From: Phreatobacter sp.
GTDB taxonomy: Bacteria > Pseudomonadota > Alphaproteobacteria > Rhizobiales > Phreatobacteraceae
Length of the DNA stretch: 64,000 nt
Assembly: GCF_022843985.1 (NCBI RefSeq)
Contig: NZ_JALHMP010000010.1
Location: 1-64,000 of the forward strand
Direction of reading: 5' to 3'
Shown: one piece after another, positions 33,935 to 44,047 of the stretch
Layout: each line of letters opens with the position of its first letter
Numbering within the stretch: position 1 is the first letter of the stretch
Position numbers and translations under genes: made by a program
The notes under the pieces: model-generated
What the model saw: the letters and a program-made list of their open reading frames with translations, nothing else
Told to the model about the DNA's origin: nothing
Database searches by the model: none

Positions 33935-34768
33935 ATGCTCAAGGCATGGCGCGTCACCTGGGACGCAGTTGACCGGTTCCTGGCGAATGACGGCTGGGCA
34001 ACCGCCAGCCACATCGCCCTCAACGGGCTGATGTCGCTGTTTCCGTTCCTCATCCTGGTCACGGCGCTGGCGAGCTTCGCCGGTGTGCGGCCCTATGGCG
34101 ACGAGGTCACGCGCATCCTGCTCGAGGCCTGGCCGGAAGTGGTGGCCCGGCCCATCGCCCGGGAGATCGAGACCGTGTTGACGACGACGCGCACCGACCT
34201 CCTCACCATCGGCGCCCTGCTCGCGGTCTACTTCGCCTCCAACGGCGTCGAGGCCCTGCGAACATCCCTCAACCGCGCCTACGAGGTGCGCGAAGGCCGC
34301 TGGTGGTACATGTGCCGCCTGGAATCCATCGCCTATGTGCTCGTCGGGGCCCTGGCCTTGCTGGTTGTGGCGGTTCTCGTGGTCCTCGGCCCGCTGATCT
34401 GGGCGACGGCAGTGCGTTTCGTGCCGGGCCTCGCACCGCTCGGCTGGGTGGTGCTGTTCCTGCGCGTGGCAGCGGCGTCCCTCGTCATCGTCATCGCCCT
34501 GACCCTGGTGCACCTGTTCCTGCCGGCCGGACGCCGCCGGTTCATCGACGTGCTGCCGGGCATCGTCATCACCCTGGTCCTGTGGCTGGCCGCCGGCAGC
34601 CTGTTCGGCACCTATCTCGCCAGCTTCGCCCAGAATTACGTCAACACCTATGCCGGCCTCGCTTCGGTCATGGTCGCGCTGGTGTTCCTCTACTATTCCG
34701 CCGCCATCTTCGTCCTCGGCGGCGAGTTCAACGCGGCGATCGGGCGCGCCAGCGGCCGCATCGTCTGA
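33935..34768 (+). CDS. YihY/virulence factor BrkB family protein
   Basis: 277 aa from the ATG at 33935. There are six hydrophobic segments. Family motifs are FLANDGWATASHIALNGLMSLFPFLILV at the N-terminus (read in parts), ASNGVEALRTSLNRAYEVRE and the end FGTYLASFAQNYVNTYAGLA with LYYSAAIFVLGGEFN. These are inner-membrane proteins of unclear function, often annotated BrkB or, wrongly, RNase BN. It is divergent from the methyltransferase gene and convergent with the ABC permease gene. Confidence 0.92.
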   Translation: MLKAWRVTWDAVDRFLANDGWATASHIALNGLMSLFPFLILVTALASFAGVRPYGDEVTRILLEAWPEVVARPIAREIETVLTTTRTDLLTIGALLAVYFASNGVEALRTSLNRAYEVREGRWWYMCRLESIAYVLVGALALLVVAVLVVLGPLIWATAVRFVPGLAPLGWVVLFLRVAAASLVIVIALTLVHLFLPAGRRRFIDVLPGIVITLVLWLAAGSLFGTYLASFAQNYVNTYAGLASVMVALVFLYYSAAIFVLGGEFNAAIGRASGRIV

Positions 34769-34775
34769 CGCGACT

Positions 34776-36011
34776 TCACACCGTCCGCAAGGCCGTGATC
34801 GGGTCGAGAAGGCTCGCCCGCTTGGCCGGGTACCAGCCGAAGAAAACTCCGACGAGCCCGGAGAACAGGACAGCGCCCAGGATCGACTGCGGCTCGACGA
34901 GCAGCGGCCAGCCGAACCGGGCGGAGACCGCAAAGGCGGCGCCGAGCCCCACCATGATGCCGATGACGCCGCCGATGGCTGCCAGGGACGTCGCCTCGAT
35001 GAGAAACTGGCGCATGACGTCGCGCCGCCTGGCGCCGACCGCCAGCCTCAGCCCGATCTCCCGCGTGCGTTCCGTGACGCTGACCAGCATGATGTTCATG
35101 ATGCCGATGCCGCCGACGGCGAGGGATATCGCGGCCACCGCCGCCAGCAGCAGCGACAGGGTGGTGGCGGCGCCCGCTGCCGTATTGGCGATTTCCGTGA
35201 GGTTGCGGATCTGGAAATCGTCCTCCTGGCCGGGCTGCAGCCGGTGCCGCTGGCGCAGCAGCTGACGGATGTCGTCTTCCGCCTGGGCCATGCTCTCGCC
35301 CTCGCGGATCTTGACGTGGATCACCCCGACCGAGCGGGCATTGGCGCGGTTCACCCCGACCAGCCTCTGCCGCAGGGTCGGCAGCGGCACGAAGGTCGTG
35401 TCGTCCTGGTCCTGCCCCATCATCGACTGGCCCTTGGAGGCCATGACACCGATCACCGTGAAGGGGACGGCCCGGATGCGGACGGTCTCGCCAATGGGGT
35501 CGACGCCTTCGCCGAACAGGTTGCGCGCCACCGTCTGGCCGAGGATCACCACCTGGCCGCCGCGCGAGGTTTCCTCCGGCTCGAAGAGCCGACCGGTCGC
35601 AATCGACCATTCCCGTGCCTCGAACCAGCCGAGATCGACGCCCACCACCTCGGTGAACCAGTTATTGCCGCCGGCGACCACCTGCGTCCGGGTGCGGCTG
35701 TTGGGGGCCGTCACCTGGACGCTTGGCACCTCCGCCTCGATGGCGCGGGCATCGTCCTCCGTCAGCGAGGAGGAGGCGCCGAGCCCGAGGCGCACGCCGC
35801 CCTGGGTCACGTTGCCGGGCAGGACGATGAACAGATTGGCGCCGAGCGACTGGACCTGCGCCAGCACGCGGTCGCGGGCCCCGCCGCCGATCGCCACCAT
35901 GGCAATGACCGCGGCGACGCCGATCACCATGCCGAGCATGGTCAAGGCCGAGCGCAGCTTGTGTGCCCGCAGGGCCGAAAGGGCTTCTCGGATCGCTTCC
36001 ATCATGGTCAT
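34776..36011 (-). CDS. MacB/FtsX-type ABC transporter permease
   Basis: 411 aa, start MTMMEAIREALSALRAHKLR at 36011. One N-terminal TM segment (MLGMVIGVAAVIAMVAIG), a MacB periplasmic core domain of about 220 residues, and three C-terminal TM segments, with the FtsX motif ISLAVGGIGIMNIMLVSVTE then RTREIGLRLAVGARR. Such permeases are mechanotransmission exporters that need an ATPase (MacB-like NBD) and usually an adaptor (MacA). Neither is adjacent here: the gene is flanked by YihY and a GGDEF-EAL gene, so its partners must lie elsewhere. Confidence 0.9.
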   Translation of the reverse strand: MTMMEAIREALSALRAHKLRSALTMLGMVIGVAAVIAMVAIGGGARDRVLAQVQSLGANLFIVLPGNVTQGGVRLGLGASSSLTEDDARAIEAEVPSVQVTAPNSRTRTQVVAGGNNWFTEVVGVDLGWFEAREWSIATGRLFEPEETSRGGQVVILGQTVARNLFGEGVDPIGETVRIRAVPFTVIGVMASKGQSMMGQDQDDTTFVPLPTLRQRLVGVNRANARSVGVIHVKIREGESMAQAEDDIRQLLRQRHRLQPGQEDDFQIRNLTEIANTAAGAATTLSLLLAAVAAISLAVGGIGIMNIMLVSVTERTREIGLRLAVGARRRDVMRQFLIEATSLAAIGGVIGIMVGLGAAFAVSARFGWPLLVEPQSILGAVLFSGLVGVFFGWYPAKRASLLDPITALRTV

Positions 36012-36124
36012 GGCGCGATGATAGCAGACCATCGCCGCCCCACACATGAATTGCCCGTAAGGGAGATGTTCCGTTGAGGGCCATTAATGCACGAAAGCAC
36101 TGTGTCTTTCCCCTATGGTAAGAT

Positions 36125-38998
36125 ATGTCTGCTTTTCGTGAGGCAATGACACACTTGAGCGATTCGGCCCGACATGGCGGAGAGCATGCGGCGCAGGTGA
36201 GCAGCGGGTCTGTCCGTTTTGGCCTGAATTGGTATCTCGGCGGCCTGGTGATCGTGGCGCTGGTGCCGATGATTGTGGCCGCCGCCCTCGCCCTGTTGCA
36301 GGCCGGTCGGGCCTATGAGACCGCCGCCGCCGCCCGCCTTCTCGATACGGCCCGCACGCTGGCGCGGGCAGCCGAGGGCGAAATCGCGGCCGGGGCGACG
36401 CTGCTCGACGTGCTCGTCCGGGTGCCCCATGCGGTTCCGTCGACGGAAGGTGTCGATCCCTGGGCCGCCGCCGCGGAGCAGAAGATTGGTGGCCGGTTGG
36501 TGGAAGAGGTTTTCGCCACCCTGACCGGCATCCCGGATCGGCAGGGCCTGTCGCCGCAGGGCATTCCGCTGGACGTCCTGCGTCGGGCCATGCAGACGGG
36601 CAAGGCCGCCGTCTCCGATCTCTTCACCGATCCCGGCACGAATTCGCAGCGGATCGCCATCGCCGCCCTCGTGGCTTTCGACGAGGCCACCATCCGCTTC
36701 GCTGCCCTCGTGATCCCGCCCGGGCGCCTGGTCCACGTCCTCCAGCAGTCGGATACGGCCGAGACGGACCGTGTCCTGGCCGTCGTCGATGGTCAGGGTC
36801 ATTTCATCGCGCGCTCACGCGACAGCCCCGCTTTTGTCGGCCAGCCGGTACCGGAATTGGCCCGGATCAAGGCGATCGGCTCCGAAGCCGGCATTTTCGA
36901 AGGCCATACGGCGGACGGTCGCTCGGTCGTCTTCGCCTTCCAGACGCTCAAGGGTACGCCGGGCTGGGTTCTGGGGGTGGGGGAACCGCTCAGCATCTTC
37001 CGCGCCCGCAACCAGGCTCCCCTGATCGACCTGGGTGTCGGCGCCATCGGCGCCCTTCTGCTCGCCCTGCTCGCTGCCGCCTGGATCGGCAAGACGGTCC
37101 TGCGCCCGGTCCAGACCCTCGTCGCGCGGGCGAGGCAGGTCGCCGCCGGGAATGACGGAGCCACTCCCGCCGTGGCCGCGCCCTCGGGTATCGCTGAGTT
37201 CGAGGATCTGCGCCGCAGTCTGGAAGTGTCGGAACGCGTGCTGCGAGACCGTGCCGAGGCGCAGGGACAGGTTGCCAGAAGCCTCGCCCAGAGCGAGAAG
37301 CGCTACCGTTTGCTCGCCAGCACGGGTGCACTGGTCTTCTGGCGTCGTGACACGGCCGGCGTCGTCAGCGCCACCGGCTGGGAGCGGCTCGCGGGCTCGT
37401 CCACCGACATCGAAGCCCCCTGGGGCGCCCTGGACCTCTCCTGGTACGACAATCTCCACCCCGACGACGCGCCGCTCGTCCGCGCCGCCTGGATCGAGGC
37501 CCAGCAGAGCCGCGACCAGTTCGACATCGAATACCGCATCCGTCGCACCGACGGCACTTGGCGCTGGGTCCGCTCGCGCGGCACGAAGGTCGACAGCGAG
37601 GACGGCACCGGCGAGGAATGGATCGGCGTCATCGAGGATGTCGATGCCCGCCGCGACGCCCAGGCCCGCATCGCCCATCTTGCCCAGCATGACCCGATGA
37701 CCGGGCTCCGCAACCGGCTGTTCTTCCAGGACCGCCTCGCGGCTGTCTGCGACAGCGGCCCGGGGGCAGTCCAGACGGCGGTGCTGTGCATCGACCTTGA
37801 TCGGTTCAAATGGGTCAACGACTCCCTTGGCCATGCCATCGGTGATGCCGTCCTGGTGATGGTCGCGGAGCGCCTGAAGGCATGCATCCAGACGGGCGAT
37901 ATCGTGGCCCGGATCGGCGGCGACGAATTCGCGGTCATCCAGATGAACGGCGCCCAGCCCGAAGCGGCCTCGTCCCTTGCCCATGCGATCGTCGAGGCCA
38001 TCGCTGCCCCCATGCTGATCGGCGACCATTCCGTGGCGATTACGGCCAGTATCGGCATCGCCCTGCCGGATGAGGAAGGTCCCGTTGCCGTCCTGCGCAA
38101 TGCCGACATCGCCCTGGATCGCGCCAAGATGGACGGGCGCGCCCGGTTCGCCTTTTTCGAACAGGCGATGGACGCTTCCATGCAGGTGCGCCTCCGCCTG
38201 GAACGCGACCTCAGGGCGGCCGTCGCGCAGGGCCAGTTCGCCCTGCACTACCAGCCCATCGTGGCGGTCGGCTCCTGCGCCCTCGTCGGGTTCGAGGCGC
38301 TCGTCCGCTGGCACCATCCCGAGCGCGGCACGGTGCCGCCGGGCGACTTCATCGGCCTCGCAGAAGATATCGGGCTGATCGGCGCGCTGGGCCGCTGGGT
38401 GCTGGACAAGGCCTGCGCCGACGCCGCGCTCTGGCCGCGCCCGGTCAAGGTTGCCGTCAACGTCTCGCCCAAGCAGCTTGCCGACAGCAACTTCCCCGAT
38501 ATCGTCGACGCGGCATTGAAGCGTTCGGGCCTCGCGCCGGCGCGGCTGGAACTGGAGATCACCGAAAACGCGCTGATGGACGATGTCGAGGGCGCGATGA
38601 ACGCGCTTCTCCGCCTCAAGCAGACCGGCTGCGCCCTCGCCATGGATGATTTCGGCACGGGCTATTCCTCGCTCGGCTACCTGCGCACGTTCCCCTTCGA
38701 CAAGGTCAAGATCGACCGGTCTTTCGTCAAGGATCTGTCGGGGACCAGAGAGAGCAGCGCCATCATCCGGGCCGTGACGGGCATGTGCGACAGCCTTGGC
38801 ATCATCAGCACGGCTGAAGGCGTCGAAACCGAAGAACAGCTCGCTTTCCTGCGCGAGGAGCGCTGCACGGAAGCCCAAGGGTTTCTGTTCGGGCGGCCTG
38901 AACCCGCCAAAGACCTCCCCGCCGTCTTCGACAGGTTCCCGGGCGGCCATGTGCTGACGCTGGATCCCTTCGCCAGGACCGGCGGCGTGCGCGCATGA
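36125..38998 (+). CDS. Membrane-bound GGDEF-EAL protein with PAS domain (c-di-GMP turnover)
   Basis: 957 aa. Order: TM helix (VIVALVPMIVAAALALLQAG), periplasmic Cache-like sensor (about 60-290), second TM (about 305-325), HAMP, PAS/PAC (about 385-515), GGDEF (about 525-680) and EAL (about 695-940). The GGDEF motif (RIGGDEFAVIQ, near residue 598) and EAL motif (GFEALVRWHHPE, near 724) are both intact, as is MDDFGTGYSSLGYLRTFPFD. It could make or break c-di-GMP in response to a periplasmic signal. The ATG at 36125 has a weak Shine-Dalgarno. Confidence 0.94.
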   Translation: MSAFREAMTHLSDSARHGGEHAAQVSSGSVRFGLNWYLGGLVIVALVPMIVAAALALLQAGRAYETAAAARLLDTARTLARAAEGEIAAGATLLDVLVRVPHAVPSTEGVDPWAAAAEQKIGGRLVEEVFATLTGIPDRQGLSPQGIPLDVLRRAMQTGKAAVSDLFTDPGTNSQRIAIAALVAFDEATIRFAALVIPPGRLVHVLQQSDTAETDRVLAVVDGQGHFIARSRDSPAFVGQPVPELARIKAIGSEAGIFEGHTADGRSVVFAFQTLKGTPGWVLGVGEPLSIFRARNQAPLIDLGVGAIGALLLALLAAAWIGKTVLRPVQTLVARARQVAAGNDGATPAVAAPSGIAEFEDLRRSLEVSERVLRDRAEAQGQVARSLAQSEKRYRLLASTGALVFWRRDTAGVVSATGWERLAGSSTDIEAPWGALDLSWYDNLHPDDAPLVRAAWIEAQQSRDQFDIEYRIRRTDGTWRWVRSRGTKVDSEDGTGEEWIGVIEDVDARRDAQARIAHLAQHDPMTGLRNRLFFQDRLAAVCDSGPGAVQTAVLCIDLDRFKWVNDSLGHAIGDAVLVMVAERLKACIQTGDIVARIGGDEFAVIQMNGAQPEAASSLAHAIVEAIAAPMLIGDHSVAITASIGIALPDEEGPVAVLRNADIALDRAKMDGRARFAFFEQAMDASMQVRLRLERDLRAAVAQGQFALHYQPIVAVGSCALVGFEALVRWHHPERGTVPPGDFIGLAEDIGLIGALGRWVLDKACADAALWPRPVKVAVNVSPKQLADSNFPDIVDAALKRSGLAPARLELEITENALMDDVEGAMNALLRLKQTGCALAMDDFGTGYSSLGYLRTFPFDKVKIDRSFVKDLSGTRESSAIIRAVTGMCDSLGIISTAEGVETEEQLAFLREERCTEAQGFLFGRPEPAKDLPAVFDRFPGGHVLTLDPFARTGGVRA

Positions 38999-39096
38999 CG
39001 CGGCGATAATCCATGCGTAGCCCACCTTCCCGTCTCGCCGGCCTTGGGTTAAGGGCAGGGCCGTCCTGAACCTCATTGCGGCAGCCGAGGATCGCC

Positions 39097-40347
39097 ATGG
39101 CCAAGTTCGTGCCCCCCGTTTCCCCTCTCGCACCGAAGACGGTGCCCTCCATGCCGCCGATCGACGGCGTGACCCTGGCTACCGCCGAGGCCGGCATCCG
39201 CTACAAGAACCGTACCGATGTCCTGGCTGTGGGCTTGGCGGCCGGCACGACGGTCGCCGGCGTCTTCACCCGCTCGAAATGCCCATCGGCGCCGGTCGAC
39301 TGGTGCCGCGCCAATCTGGCTGGCGGACGGGCGCGTGCCCTCGTCGTCAATTCCGGCAATGCCAACGCCTTCACCGGCCGCAAGGGCCGCGACGCCGTGG
39401 CCCTGACCGCGAAGATCGCGGCCAAGGCGGCCGGCTGCAAGCAGTCCGAGGTCTTCCTCGCCTCGACCGGTGTCATCGGCGAGCCGCTGGATGCGACGAA
39501 ATATGATGCCGTGCTCGACAGGACCTTCGCCGCCGGCCGTGCCGACGGCTGGCTCGACGCCGCCAGGGCCATCATGACCACCGACACCTTCCCGAAGGTC
39601 GCCACGGCGACGGCCCGTCTCGGCGGCGTCACGGTCACCATCAACGGCATGGCCAAGGGCGCCGGCATGATCGCCCCGGACATGGCCACGATGCTCTCCT
39701 TTGTCTTCACCGACGCGCCGATCGAAGCCCCCGTCCTGCAGGCGCTCCTGTCGAAGGGCGTCAGGACGACGTTCAACGCCGTCACGGTGGACAGCGACAC
39801 CTCCACCTCCGACACCTTGATGCTGTTCGCCACCGGCGCCGCCGAGAAACGCGGTGCGCCGCGCATCGCCGAAACCGGCGACCGCCGGCTCGCCGGGTTC
39901 CGCAAGGCCCTCCAGGCCGTCCTTGCCGATCTCGCCGAACAGGTTGCCCGCGACGGCGAGGGCGCGCGGAAGCTGGTCCACGTTGTGGTCAAGGGCGCCG
40001 TCTCCGCCGCCTCGGCCTTCCGTGTCGCCAAGTCGATCGCCGACTCGCCGCTGGTCAAGACCGCGATCGCCGGCGAGGACGCCAACTGGGGGCGCGTCGT
40101 GATGGCCGTCGGCAAGGCGGGGGAACCTGCCGAACGCGACCTTCTGTCGATTTCCTTCGGCGATGTCCGGGTCGCCCATCGCGGCGAGCGGGACCCCGCC
40201 TATGACGAGGCGGCCGCCAGCGCCGTGATGAAGGCGGATGTGATCACCGTCACCGCCGACCTCGGGCTCGGGCGCGGCACCGCGCGGGTCATGACCTGCG
40301 ACCTGACCAAGGACTATGTCGCGATCAACGGTGACTACCGGTCCTGA
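39097..40347 (+). CDS. argJ: Bifunctional glutamate N-acetyltransferase/amino-acid acetyltransferase
   Basis: 416 aa from the ATG at 39097 with GAGG 6 nt upstream. It transfers acetyl from N-acetylornithine to glutamate in arginine synthesis. The autocleavage and nucleophile site is [20 protein letters not shown] with the catalytic Thr in the ATML element, separating alpha and beta chains. Other motifs are [12 protein letters not shown] and [17 protein letters not shown]. It is followed after 80 bp by mutT. The ORF could start earlier with TTG, but the ATG fits the family. Confidence 0.96.
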   Translation: MAKFVPPVSPLAPKTVPSMPPIDGVTLATAEAGIRYKNRTDVLAVGLAAGTTVAGVFTRSKCPSAPVDWCRANLAGGRARALVVNSGNANAFTGRKGRDAVALTAKIAAKAAGCKQSEVFLASTGVIGEPLDATKYDAVLDRTFAAGRADGWLDAARAIMTTDTFPKVATATARLGGVTVTINGMAKGAGMIAPDMATMLSFVFTDAPIEAPVLQALLSKGVRTTFNAVTVDSDTSTSDTLMLFATGAAEKRGAPRIAETGDRRLAGFRKALQAVLADLAEQVARDGEGARKLVHVVVKGAVSAASAFRVAKSIADSPLVKTAIAGEDANWGRVVMAVGKAGEPAERDLLSISFGDVRVAHRGERDPAYDEAAASAVMKADVITVTADLGLGRGTARVMTCDLTKDYVAINGDYRS

Positions 40348-40427
40348 CGATCTGTCGCGCATTGGGCCAGGTTTCGCCTATACCTCAGCGCAAACGTTAA
40401 CTTCTCTGGGCTAGAACAGGCATCGCC

Positions 40428-40847
40428 ATGACCTTGAGGCTGGTTTTTGTTGCCGCCTGCGCCCTGGTTGATCCGGACAACCGGATCCTCCTGGCGGAGC
40501 GGCCGGCAGGCAAGCCTCTCGCGGGTCTTTGGGAGTTCCCCGGCGGGAAGGTCGAGCCGGGCGAGAGGCCGGAAGAGACGCTGATCCGCGAGCTGCGCGA
40601 GGAGCTCGGGATCCGTGTCGAGGAACCCTGCCTCGCGCCGCTGACCTTTGCCAGCCACGCCTACGAGACTTTTCAGCTGTTCATGCCGCTGTGGGTCTGC
40701 CGGAGGTGGGAGGGAAGCGTCCAGGGTCGCGAAGGGCAGCGGCTTCTATGGGTCAAGCCGGGCCGGCTGAGGGATTATCCGATGCCGGCGGCCGACGAGC
40801 CCTTGATCCCCTTCCTCACCGAATTGCTCGGCGAGGCGCGCGACTGA
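40428..40847 (+). CDS. mutT: 8-oxo-dGTP diphosphatase (Nudix, MutT)
   Basis: 139 aa. The Nudix box GGKVEPGERPEETLIRELRE followed by ELGI fits GX5EX7REUXEEXGU. The preceding LAERPAGKPLAGLWEFPGGK is typical of MutT, which removes 8-oxo-dGTP to prevent A:T to C:G transversions. It is cytoplasmic. It follows argJ closely and precedes the pilin gene by 14 bp. Confidence 0.95.
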   Translation: MTLRLVFVAACALVDPDNRILLAERPAGKPLAGLWEFPGGKVEPGERPEETLIRELREELGIRVEEPCLAPLTFASHAYETFQLFMPLWVCRRWEGSVQGREGQRLLWVKPGRLRDYPMPAADEPLIPFLTELLGEARD

Positions 40848-40861
40848 GAGGAGACGCCAGG

Positions 40862-41053
40862 ATGGCCCGCAGCTTTCGGCACATGACACGCCTGATCAGG
40901 CGCTTCACTTCGGACAGCTCCGGCGCCACCGCGATCGAATATTCGCTCATTGCCAGCGGCATCGCCGGCGTCGTGATCCTGGCCGTCTATACGCTCGGTG
41001 ACACTGTCAACGAGACCTTTTTCACCAAGCTGGTCAACGCCTGGAACAAGTGA
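40862..41053 (+). CDS. Flp family type IVb pilin
   Basis: 63 aa. A basic leader (MARSFRHMTRLIRRFTSDSS) is followed by GATAIEYSLIASGIAGVVIL, the Flp/TadA pilin signature with Glu at +5 after the cleaved Gly and a hydrophobic helix. The mature pilin would assemble into tight-adherence pili. No tad/cpa secretion genes or prepilin peptidase lie nearby. It follows mutT after 14 bp, probably with its own Shine-Dalgarno (GAGGAGA). Confidence 0.9.
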   Translation: MARSFRHMTRLIRRFTSDSSGATAIEYSLIASGIAGVVILAVYTLGDTVNETFFTKLVNAWNK

Positions 41054-41107
41054 CGGTGGCCGGCATCATCGCGCCTGCGCGCGACGATGCCTTGTGGTTT
41101 GTCCGCG

Positions 41108-41833
<726 letters not shown>

Positions 41834-41937
41834 GAATGATCTCCCTCGCTGGCGTTCCCTTGGATCAACGATTCGGTGTTCCCGCCCTCTTGTGAGACGG
41901 GTTGTATCATCACTTCATCGGGGGAGATGAAGACCCT

Positions 41938-41962
41938 GCCAGAGGCGGCGACCGCCTCCGGC
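41938..41962. repeat. 11-bp hairpin between phbA and phbB
   Basis: Read on the minus strand, an 11-bp GC-rich stem with one G-U pair encloses a 3-nt loop. It lies about 30 nt past the phbA stop and about 105 nt before phbB. No T-run follows, so it may protect the phbA mRNA 3' end or attenuate read-through rather than end transcription. Confidence 0.5.
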
Positions 41963-41992
41963 GAAGATTGTCGGCCGCAGCCGGTGGCGGGC

Positions 41993-43168
41993 TCAGCGCT
42001 CGACGCACATGGCGACGCCCATGCCGCCGCCGATGCAGAGAGTCGCGAGGCCCTTCTTGGCGTCGCGCCGCGCCATTTCGTGGAGGAGGGTGACGAGCAC
42101 GCGGGCGCCGGATGCGCCGATCGGATGACCGATGGCGATGGCGCCGCCATTGACGTTCACCTTGTCCGTATCCCAGCCCATATCCTTGTTCACCGCGATC
42201 GCCTGGGCGGCGAAAGCCTCGTTCGCCTCGATGAGGTCGAGGTCCTTCACGGTCCAGCCGGCCTTCTCCAGGGCCTTGCGCGACGCCGGAATCGGGCCCG
42301 TACCCATAATGGCGGGATCGACGCCGGCCGTCGCCCAGGACCGGATCGTGGCGAGCGGCTTCAGGCCGCGCCTCTCCGCCTCCGACCGCGTCATCAGCAC
42401 GATGGCGGCGGCACCGTCATTGATGCCCGAGGCATTGCCGGCGGTCACGGTGCCGTCCTTCTTGAAGGCGGGCCGCAGCTTGCCGAGCGCGTCGATGGTC
42501 GCGCCGTCGCGGATATACTCGTCTGTGTCGACGACAATGTCGCCCTTGCGGGTCGAGATGGTCACGGGGACGATCTCGTCCTTGAACCGGCCGGCCTTCT
42601 TCGCCGCTTCCGCCTTGTTCTGCGAGGCGACGGCGAACTGGTCCTGCTCGTCCTTGGTGATCTGCCACTTCTCCGCGACGTTCTCCGCGGTGATCCCCAT
42701 GTGGTAGCCGTGGAAGGCGTCGATGAGGCCGTCCTTGAGCATGGTGTCGACCATCTCCATGGAGCCCATCTTGGTGCCGTTGCGCAGATGCGCAACGTGC
42801 GGGGCCATCGACATGCTCTCCTGGCCGCCGGCGACGATGATGTTGGCGTCGCCATTGGCGATCTGCTGCATGCCGACTGCCACGGTGCGCAGGCCCGAGC
42901 CGCAAAGCTGGTTCAGCGCCCAGGCGGTCTTCTCCGCGGGAATGCCGGCCTTCATCGCCGCCTGGCGGGCGGCGTTCTGGCCCTCGCCGGCCGTCAGAAT
43001 CTGGCCGAAGACGACCTCGTCGACCTCTTCCGGCTTCACGTTGGCGCGCTCCAGTGCGGCCTTGATGGCGACGGCGCCCAGTTCATGGGCGGCAAGCGAC
43101 GCGAGCGCTCCGTTGAACGAGCCGACGGCCGTGCGGGCCGCGCCGACGATGACGACGTCCTCGGACAT
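41993..43168 (-). CDS. phbA: Acetyl-CoA C-acetyltransferase (thiolase)
   Basis: 391 aa biosynthetic thiolase. The acyl-enzyme Cys is in [20 protein letters not shown] (Cys89), the base His in [19 protein letters not shown], and the second Cys in [16 protein letters not shown]. It condenses two acetyl-CoA into acetoacetyl-CoA, the first PHB step. It forms an operon with phbB downstream and is divergent from phaR, the predicted PHB regulator. Confidence 0.96.
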   Translation of the reverse strand: MSEDVVIVGAARTAVGSFNGALASLAAHELGAVAIKAALERANVKPEEVDEVVFGQILTAGEGQNAARQAAMKAGIPAEKTAWALNQLCGSGLRTVAVGMQQIANGDANIIVAGGQESMSMAPHVAHLRNGTKMGSMEMVDTMLKDGLIDAFHGYHMGITAENVAEKWQITKDEQDQFAVASQNKAEAAKKAGRFKDEIVPVTISTRKGDIVVDTDEYIRDGATIDALGKLRPAFKKDGTVTAGNASGINDGAAAIVLMTRSEAERRGLKPLATIRSWATAGVDPAIMGTGPIPASRKALEKAGWTVKDLDLIEANEAFAAQAIAVNKDMGWDTDKVNVNGGAIAIGHPIGASGARVLVTLLHEMARRDAKKGLATLCIGGGMGVAMCVER

Positions 43169-43402
43169 GAAAACCTCCTGAATGAGCCCGGCGCCTGCCG
43201 CAACCGGCGGCGACCTTCCCCTGACCTTGTCTATGGCGGCGTGTCACTGTCAACCGCGCCAAACTGCCAATGCCGCGAGCGTTCCGGGCCCGGCCGGAGC
43301 CGCGCTGCACAAAACCGTGGCAGCACCGGAGAAAACACCCTATCGTGACGCTCTCATGGCGTTGTCGGGGGAAGAGCGCCGCGAGCAGGTCCAGGGGGAA
43401 CG

Positions 43403-44020
43403 ATGGCTAAGAATGATCCGGTCACGATCAAGAAGTACGCGAACCGGCGTCTCTACAACACGGGTACCTCGACCTATGTGACGCTCGAGGATCTGGCCTC
43501 CATGGTCAAGGCGGGCGAGGATTTCCTCGTCTACGATGCCAAGTCGGGCGACGACATCACCCGCTCGGTGCTGACCCAGATCATCTTCGAACAGGAGAAC
43601 AAGGACGGGCAGAACCTGCTGCCGGTCTCCTTCCTGCGCCAGCTCATCCGCTTCTACGGCGACAGCATGCAGTTGCTGGTGCCGCGCTATCTGGAACTGT
43701 CGATCGACACGCTCTCCAAGGAGCAGGACCGGCTGCGCCAGCAGCTGTCGACGGCCGTCGGCGTCAACCCGCTGGTCGCACCCTTCGAGCAGCATATCCG
43801 CCGCAATATGGACCTGTTCGAGAAGGCCTTCACCATGTTCACGCCCTTCGCGCGGCGCGAAGACAACGAGGCGGCTGCCGCCGAGGCCAAGGCGGGCGCC
43901 GAGACCGCGGCTTCGGCCGCGCCTGTCGCGGCGACGGCCCCGGCCGCCGGCGAGCTCGACGAGTTGAAGAACCAGCTCTCGGCCATGCAGAAGAAGATCG
44001 AGAGCCTGTCGCGGAAGTAA
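43403..44020 (+). CDS. phaR: Polyhydroxyalkanoate synthesis repressor PhaR
   Basis: 205 aa. The N-terminal PHB/PHA accumulation regulator DNA-binding domain is clear: TIKKYANRRLYNTGTSTYVT, LEDLASMVKAGEDFLVYD and LTQIIFEQENKDGQNLLPVS. The C-terminal half is Ala/Glu-rich with a coiled-coil end (ELDELKNQLSAMQKKIESL). PhaR senses PHB and controls phasin and PHB genes. A GGGGGAA Shine-Dalgarno precedes the ATG. It diverges from phbA across 234 bp. Confidence 0.96.
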   Translation: MAKNDPVTIKKYANRRLYNTGTSTYVTLEDLASMVKAGEDFLVYDAKSGDDITRSVLTQIIFEQENKDGQNLLPVSFLRQLIRFYGDSMQLLVPRYLELSIDTLSKEQDRLRQQLSTAVGVNPLVAPFEQHIRRNMDLFEKAFTMFTPFARREDNEAAAAEAKAGAETAASAAPVAATAPAAGELDELKNQLSAMQKKIESLSRK

Positions 44021-44047
44021 GGCGGGGGGTCCCGAAATCGGCCTGCG

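Noticed and set aside
43169-43402. PhaR operator between phbA and phaR
   Set aside because: Some TGC/GCA triplets occur, but no clear CTGC...GCAG palindrome stands out against GC-rich background.
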